From Rutpela maculata (Eukaryota; Arthropoda; Insecta; Coleoptera; Cerambycidae): 64,000 bases of DNA. The translations under genes were made by a program, and so were the position numbers. Positions 57,957 through 64,000 of this stretch are shown piece by piece. Location of the stretch: positions 83,269,652 to 83,333,651 of the forward strand of contig OW386286.2 of NCBI GenBank assembly GCA_936432065.2. The letters run 5' to 3'. A model generated the notes under the pieces. That model saw nothing but the letters and a program-made list of their open reading frames with translations. It was not told where the DNA came from and searched no databases. Position 1 is the stretch's first letter. The number at the start of each line of letters is the position of its first letter.

Positions 57957-59190
57957 AGACATGAATTCTTTGTTAACTATTAATTAAAATAATGTATATT
58001 GCGGTTTAGAAACTTAAAGTAACATTTTGCTCCAAAATTAAAATAAAAGCTGTTTCACATAAAAAAAAATTAGAGGTTACAGGCTCTAGTGAGGGATATG
58101 GCCCAATTTTAATAGGTATTCTACTCTGCTGTTTTATATATGTTCCAAATTTGAATTAAAAATTTTAAGTCTAACAGAAGTTATCGTGTTTACAAATCAA
58201 ATAGGCATAATAAGACACGTTGCAAAATCATGACAAGAAATGGATATGTACCGTGATACTATGAAAGAGATATACGCTTTCACGCATACCTCCCCTTCCC
58301 GCAGTCTCAGCTGTTACGTCACGTAAGATTCAACTAGTTCAACTATCAATTTTTATTTTAGATGTAAACTAAAATTACCTTAACCGAAGTCTTTAGAAGC
58401 ATATCCTTCGATGAAATAAAAAATTACGACTCTTGGTTGGTCGAGACAAAAAAAAAGATAGAGTAAAAAATGTGAGAAAATTGTAAATGATACAATAATT
58501 TATTTGTTTCCTCAAAAGCGGGAAAACGAACTGATATCAAATTTTTACCGTGTTATAAATCCATATCTGTTAACAAAGTGTGTTAATATGAAGATCAAAT
58601 TTTAATAAATGTGGAAAATATGATCTTTTTGAAGTAGATACCAGGTATTTGAGAGTGTATGGAGATGAAGGATGGAGCTAACTTTTTTATTTGAAACTTT
58701 TTTTTCCAAGAAAATTGCAATTGAGTATACGGAACGCTATCGCGGACGATGGAGAGCAGAAAATGCAGTTAAAAACTATGTACTAAGAGTGTTGTTTAAT
58801 GAAATCGAATTCAGATTTTCTTGTAGGGTCAAAAAATGAACGAGATTTTTAAGCAAATCAATGGAGAGTCATTAAATATCTCGAATAACTTCGATTGTTT
58901 CCAAGACATTTTCATGCATATTTATTTCTCTGTGTTTAAAGTTGAAATGAATCAATTAAATTAATTTTGAATGTGTTATCAGATATGTTTTTTGATTTTG
59001 TTAATTATAGGATTTTTCCGATTTTTAAACTTCTCGCTACAGCCCCCGCTGCCATGAAATTTCCTTGCATGTGAATAGGGCAACTCTATTTGAAATTAAT
59101 TTTCAATTTTTCTTGATACAAGAAAGTTATCAGATATTAAAAAAATATATTTTAAAACTGGATCGTACGTTTTGCTTCCGATTTTGGGGA
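57957..59190. other. No recognisable gene
   Basis: AT-rich with no transposon motif or RNA gene that I can see. Confidence 0.5.
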
Positions 59191-59562
59191 CTATGACTAG
59201 GCAACGACTGGCTTTAATGTGAACAGGCCGAAATATGGAAATGTGGCAACATGTGGTTCAGTCCTTTTTTGACAAAACAAAACAGTTGTGCAGTAATCTG
59301 TCACGAATAAATTGGCATTATAATACATAAAAAGTGCCTCTCTGTTGGTGGAATTTCACAAATTGTGTTTTCTAAAGTAAGTAGTTATTATTTTAATTAA
59401 TTATATGGGTATCTATCGGATCTGAAATCACTTTTTGTGCGTCAAATTACGTTATAACCTTACTTTTTATGCAAGCTAAATTTTTAATTCAATTCACTTT
59501 TACTACCAAAACCAATAAAATAATTTTAATTAATTCTAGGTCTGGGGTCTGAAAACAATAAC

Positions 59563-59694
59563 ATGCCAGATAAATATTGTGTACCTGGCTGTACAACCAA
59601 TTACAGTTCTTCATCTAAAGGTTATGTCCGAGCCTTTAGATTTCCCAAAGAACCAGAACATAAAGGGATACATAAAAGGGGTGGTTAAAAGGGA
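59563..59694 (+). pseudogene. THAP zinc finger, first exon of P-like transposase, truncated
   Basis: Seen: MPDKYCVPGCTTNYSSSSKG then YVRAFRFPKEPE, after which repeat R begins and the frame ends within 11 codons. The ATG follows a likely acceptor (TTTTAATTAATTCTAG, 59524-59539), so an upstream non-coding exon is likely. Known: THAP domains start with C-x(2-4)-C, then 'FxFPKxxxxxxxW…C-x2-H'. C6, C10 and the FRFPKEPE block are present; the W and the distal C-x2-H pair are lost to the insertion. It differs from the THAP exon at 41230. Confidence 0.7.
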
Positions 59695-59843
59695 TGTTTT
59701 TTGGCCGCTTCGGGTGTTGAGGCGGTCAAAAACTTCTCCCACCACTTCCATCGTGTTCAGTACCCTCGAAAACTGGGGGGAAGGTAATCTCGTCTTTGCA
59801 CGAAATGCTTTCGCTATTTTTTCCTTCATTACATAGACTATTA
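59658..59843. repeat. Dispersed repeat R, copy 2, inside the THAP exon
   Basis: Matches 43604-43765. On its minus strand it is open through KAFRAKTRLPSPQFSRVLNT and MEVVGEVFDRLN; in the other copy the same peptide is reached only by a frameshift. The repeat has no evident terminal inverted repeats; a SINE or MITE cannot be decided. Confidence 0.7.
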
Positions 59844-60231
59844 GTAGGACTGACAGAGTTTAAGATTGCAACGTTGCCACATCGTACACTCCGGCCTGTT
59901 CACATTAAAGACGGTCGTGACTAGGCCCACTGCGTTGAGCTTTAATGGAACTATAAGTATATAATGTGCAAGAAAGTTATCAGATGGGACCGAAAAAAAT
60001 GCGCCAGCTCTTGGTATATAATATTGTGTTGGTTTTTCTGTGAAAATGGTCTGATGTCACTTCTCGAATAATCGACTATTTTTCTCTTAATGAGACATAA
60101 TAAAGGTCTTTGATACCGATCCAAATTTGGTTAAAACTGAATGACTAATCACTGAGATATGGAGGGGGGCATTGAAAGTGGTACACGCCGTATAATAATA
60201 ACAATAAAACACCACAGGTAATACAACTCCT

Positions 60232-60640
60232 CTATCCCGGAAGGCTCTGGAAGAGCCTTGTGCGGAAGGGGCTACACATTTGGAGACAAGGGACACACAC
60301 CAAATATCCGAGTATATTAGGACTGCTGTATCCGCGACTACGTTCGCGTGGAATTCTGAAATTAACTAAAAAGCTTCTTGACGTCGAGGTAGAATCACCA
60401 GGGACATGTACAAAGAAATTGTTTGCCTCACTGACACGGGAGAGAGCCACGTAAAGTTGGCCGTGGGAAAAGCAACTGACACTGAGGTCCACACCCGAAA
60501 GGGACAGAGTTTGGCCCTGCGCTTTGTTAATGGTCATATGCTTAGGAATATTATAGAACATTCTGGAATATTTCAGAAGGCTCTCAAATTTTCTAGAATA
60601 CTTCAAAATGTTCTCGAATGTCCTGGAATATTATAGAATA
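60232..60640 (-). pseudogene. Helitron helicase C-terminal fragment
   Basis: Minus strand: HMTINKAQGQTLSLSGVDLS, VSCFSHGQLYVALSRVSEAN and NFFVHVPGD. Known: these are the last Pif1-type helicase motifs of Helitron Rep/helicase proteins (MTINKSQGQT…GVDLxxxCFSHGQLYVALSRV). The frame is open from about 60606 down to 60232, but the real protein probably ended near 60380, just before the Helitron terminus. Everything upstream (rest of helicase, Rep domain) is absent. Confidence 0.8.
60317..60348 (-). other. Candidate Helitron 3' terminus (hairpin and CTAA)
   Basis: On the minus strand CGCGAACGTAGTCGCG (60348-60333) forms a 5-bp stem and is followed 12 bases later by CTAA (60320-60317) with T next. 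Helitrons end in a short GC hairpin about 10-12 bp before CTRR and insert between A and T. It lies directly downstream of the helicase remnant in the right orientation. Confidence 0.55.
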
Positions 60641-60700
60641 TTCTGGAATAACTCAGAAGGCTCTCAAATTTTCTGGATTATTACAGAAGTTTAATCATGA
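60535..60700. repeat. Degenerate GAATATTCTGGAAT repeats
   Basis: The words TTCTGGAATATT, CAGAAGGCTCTCAAATTTTC and variants occur twice each, in a partly palindromic, heat-shock-element-like pattern (nGAAnnTTC). It looks like a simple local duplication with period near 105 bp. Confidence 0.65.
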
Positions 60701-60843
60701 AAGTTTGTAGAGATCAAGCTGTATTTCGGGTTCTACTAAACTGATTTTCATAAAACTTGGCTTAAAGTAGGCCGATTTCGATGAAATAAAAACTAAATGT
60801 TACTCCAAGCTTAAATAAATTTACCTGTGAAAACCATATTCAA

Positions 60844-61275
60844 ATTGACCTATTTCACGTTAGAAAGTTTGGTAAAAAGTGGCATGGCGAAATCTAGATT
60901 GGTATCGCTAAAAGTCACTGCACACGTTGACCAACTCGTCTAATTCCCAAACTTTGCAAAAATTTAATACCCATAATATAATCATATCATTGTTTTCATT
61001 ATCTTTAATGTTGAGTCTACTTTGATTGATTAGAGATCATCTCCATTAGTCTGTTTTGTAGTCTACAATATTTAAAAAATTCAAATTATACAATAAATCA
61101 CTTAGTGCTCTGACTCAGTGTCAGTTTAGAAGTTTTAGGTATTTCACTTTTACAAAATTTGGAAATTAGACGAGTTGGTCAACATGTGCAGTGACTTTTT
61201 ACTAATTTTAGTGATGCCAATCTAATTTTCGCCATAATACTTTTTACCAAAGTTTCTAAAGTGAAATAGGTCAAT
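60844..61275. mobile_element. Hairpin MITE
   Basis: ATTGACCTATTTCACGTTAG at 60844 is mirrored by the end near 61275, and the pairing continues inward through GATTGGTATCGCTAAAAGTC and CACGTTGACCAACTCGTCTA. Central 180 bp AT-rich. Target duplication unresolved. Confidence 0.75.
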
Positions 61276-61502
61276 TGGTTCAGTAGTTTCTGCGTGCTGT
61301 GAGTTCAAACAAACAGACAAGCAGACTATCTTAATGTATTCTACTACTTATCTTACATCCCCCCAGATGAGTTTTTTTGCAAATATTTTCAATAAACAGA
61401 CGCACCAACTTTACAGATTTATTATATGTATAGATTAATTTCTTCCCGGGACTCCTGAGTGAGAGTCAAATATGCTTGCCTCTCAACCAAGCAGTCATAT
61501 TA

Positions 61503-62977
61503 GTCCATCATACGACAATAGAAATATTCCTCACTCGATTTTTTTGCTGTCTATTTATCAGTAGTTACAGGAGGAGAAGGTGAAGTAGTCTAGGCGGTTA
61601 TGTGACTTGTAACACTCAAATTGAAATTTGACATCGAATTTTTAATGAACTTTTTTGCTGTCCATGTGATTTTAAGATGCCTTAAAAAATCCAAAAATAC
61701 CCTTGACAGCATTTCTCGTTGTCAGGTCTGGCATTTTTATTTTGTGGCTTTGGTTTCACCATTAGCCAATGTAACCGAATTAAGACAAATACCACTACTA
61801 CTTTACTAATACCAAAAATTTTCCGGTCTGCTGTACCAATAGCATTATCGGTCAAATATTTACATATATATTATGGGTTTAGTAATTATTAATCCACCAA
61901 TCGCAATTATAATTTAGTTTTGTTTTATTTCATTTTTATTATTTTTTTGTTATTTATTTTTTTTTATTTTCAGGTCTGGCGTCCACGCCCAACTTTCGGA
62001 AATTCCGAAAAAGCGGCTCCAAGTGCCATGATGGAACGCACAATGATGGAAAATGGAAACAATTGGAGCTACGCGGCAATTTCAATCGTACAGCAATACG
62101 TTTTTTTAAATTCTCCTTGGAATAACATGTATCTTATGGGGGAAGTGCAAAAAATGTAAAAAAAAAACAAAAAAATATTAAAAACCTTTTGAAGACTGCT
62201 CCCTTGGGTAATAGGCCCATAAAATTAGTTTCTTCTACTTTTCAACGCATTATAATTTTTTTTCTTAGCTTCGTAGATACCGATATTCTCGGATTTAGGT
62301 GTTTCCATGCTGCGACTAATAGCTCCTTCTCCGATTTACGAAAACACCTACCCAAATTTCACATTTTCCGCACTTCCCTCATAAAATATATGTTATTTCA
62401 TGGAGAATAAAAAAAAATGTATTGCTGTACTATTGAGATTGCCGCGTGGCTCGAATTGTTTCCATTTTCCACCACTGTGGAACTGGGAGATTTTTTTTCA
62501 AGAAACGAGATATTGGACTTGGTTTTTATGAAGCTAAGATACTATTGTGAGCATTCTCTTGTGTCATAGATAATATATAAGCATGGGTTTTGCTAGGTCG
62601 TCCAAAGGAAGCTGTTATTTGTAGAGGATGTAATATTAGAATCAAAGATCTAAAAAAAGTTTTCTGACTCTAAAAATGTTTGTATGGCTATTAACTAAAA
62701 ATTTTTACACTTGACTGCATTTTTCTATGTAGTGGTTTTACCCCATTCAGCCTTATATTCACCATGCGTTTTAAAACAATTTTTGGAGATGGCCGCAATT
62801 TGCTTAAATTAAATAAATAAAACATACCATTGCATAGAAAAATGCTGTCAAGTCACATGACTGCTCCGACCACCCAGAGGGTCTAAACCCCTTTCACTCC
62901 CTCCTTCTACACCATCTACTGACAGATAGACAGCAAAAAAATGAAGCGAGGTATATTTCAGCTGCCGTGTGATGGAC
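61503..62977. mobile_element. TA-flanked inverted-repeat element with inner hairpin
   Basis: GTCCATCATACGACA at 61503 is mirrored by the end at 62977 (TGCCGTGTGATGGAC), both flanked by TA; pairing includes TTTTTTGCTGTCTAT. An inner hairpin joins 62045-62155 to 62375-62475 (GGAAAATGGAAACAATTGG and its complement). The plus-strand frame 61972-62158 after a TTTTATTTTCAG tract is part of the inner arm, so it is not called a gene. Confidence 0.65.
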
Positions 62978-62979
62978 TA

Positions 62980-64000
62980 TATGTATGTATATTTGGAGAA
63001 AGTTTACAGTACTCAGCTTAATAAATTTGACCCTTTAACTTATTATTCTACATCCTACATTCGCAAACATCCACGGTACACCAGATAAATCTGCAGATTT
63101 TTTGGTGTTAACGGAAGTCGAACTTACTCTGCGTAAGAAAACCAGCAGGCTATCGAGACCCTTATGTAATATAAAATATGCGATAAATAAGTAACGGTCC
63201 TTAAATTAATTCAATGGACATACATCCATTTTTTTCAGTATAATTAATAAAAATAAACAACTGGCTGCACCATAAAATATACGCGTGCTTCCAAATTATC
63301 ATAATTTGTCATGAGATCATAAAGCACATTTCTTACGGGGACTTATTTCGTTATACCTTTTATAGTAAGTGAGTATATACATTCATTAAGTCCGTTATTA
63401 ATTAATTTGAGTGCCATCAGTTATTAATTCCTAAATGTTTTATTGTCCCAACTCACTTGTTCTCGGGTGGTCCTTAAATATCTGTGTGCATTGCTATGCC
63501 GGTACACGGCTATCTTGGATTCTTACATTTTTAGTTCGTCTTGTTTTAAAATATTTTAAATTGGTGGCACTTATTACTTGCATTTAAGAGTCAACTACAT
63601 TTCTTTTATAACTGTATCCATAAAGCAATGAATAAGAAAAAATTTAATCAGTATCAGAAGTACGATTATTATAATTTTTGTTTTTGATTAATGCTAGTAA
63701 TCAGGATATCAATTAAATTGTACTATTGAATAATAAATTTACATTTACGTATGGTGTTCCTCCACATTAATTAAATTTTAACACTTGGGATTTTATATCT
63801 TAATTAAATTTATTAACAGTGTCTCAACTGGTAAGCAAACAAATAGATCAAGCATTAAGGCAGAATAATTCCATTAAATAGAGAATGACTTATTTTCGTC
63901 ATAATAGCTGATTGTGAAGTCAACTTGAAATTTTGTGCTTGTTATAAGCAACGATTACACCGATCATATCGGGTATTGTGTTGTTTTAAATATTACCTAG
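62980..64000. other. No recognisable gene
   Basis: AT-rich to the end of the window; no motif, RNA gene or long frame. Confidence 0.5.

Larger units (their letters stand above)
59203..59918 (+). mobile_element. P-like non-autonomous element with 8-bp target duplication
   Basis: Seen: GACTAGGC at 59195-59202 and again at 59919-59926. The ends inside are inverted: ACGACTGGCTTTAATGTGAA / CAGGCCG at left against its complement at right, extending with gaps through ATGTGGCAAC and CAGTCCT for about 75 bp. Inside is a THAP exon (59563). Known: P-superfamily elements duplicate 8 bp and begin with a THAP DNA-binding domain; hAT elements also duplicate 8 bp but have BED fingers. Inferred: an internally deleted P-like transposon, later hit by repeat R (59658-59843). 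Confidence 0.75.

Noticed and set aside
61972..62158. Plus-strand frame after a strong TTTTATTTTCAG acceptor, looking like an exon
   Set aside because: Its second half is the arm of a hairpin (partner at 62375-62475) inside an inverted-repeat element, so the frame is a by-product of the repeat.

Overview
The window looks like insect nuclear DNA: AT-rich, intron-era splice signals, no operons, no rRNA cluster, no CRISPR, and a dense pile of animal-type transposable elements (Jockey/R1/CR1-like LINEs, Tc1/mariner-IS630 relatives, piggyBac, PIF/Harbinger, P-like THAP elements, Helitron, SINEs). The order of insect cannot be read from the sequence. I find no intact host gene; every recognisable coding stretch is a broken transposon gene, with a few short unassigned open frames noted as uncertain.

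Layout. 0-6 kb: a HARBI1-like transposase exon remnant, then a PIF/Harbinger-like long-inverted-repeat element (1717-5339, TAA target duplication) split by a solo-LTR-like insertion (1919-4036, TTAT duplication) that carries an array of a short repeated motif. 6-11 kb: a mariner-like element (6208-10627) holding two opposed transposase remnants, a small hairpin element and a LINE RNase H region. 11-17 kb: a hairpin MITE, a second LINE RNase H fragment, a second Harbinger-like foldback element (12500-14766, TTA duplication), and a small element with a tRNA-like module cut in two by a 5'-truncated Jockey-type LINE flanked by a 10-bp duplication. 17-21 kb: a frameshifted piggyBac transposase with a MITE in its 3' part, then a LINE tail split by a mariner-like element. 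22-28 kb: a 2.1-kb near-symmetrical palindrome, a foldback element containing a mariner MITE, and a second copy of the 19-kb MITE. 28-36 kb: LINE RNase H tail, a decayed transposon-associated protein gene with a cysteine-rich tail interrupted by a 5S rRNA-derived SINE, a tRNA-derived SINE, a perfect 54-bp palindrome, and a second 5S-derived SINE. 35-41 kb: a 3-kb inverted-repeat element with a Jockey 3' UTR inside, a Jockey reverse transcriptase remnant and a THAP exon. 41-46 kb: mostly unannotatable. 46-58 kb: a LINE tail split by another mariner-like element, then fragments of at least four LINEs. 59-63 kb: a P-like element with THAP exon and 8-bp target duplication, a Helitron helicase end, and two more inverted-repeat elements.

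How it fits together. There is no pathway here; the information is the nesting history. Target-site duplications let several insertions be ordered (LTR into Harbinger-like element; Jockey into the tRNA-like element; mariner into LINE tails twice; MITE into piggyBac). The striking property is the number of long inverted repeats (about fifteen), which would fold into long hairpins if transcribed. All family calls are from reading motifs by eye; no database search was run.
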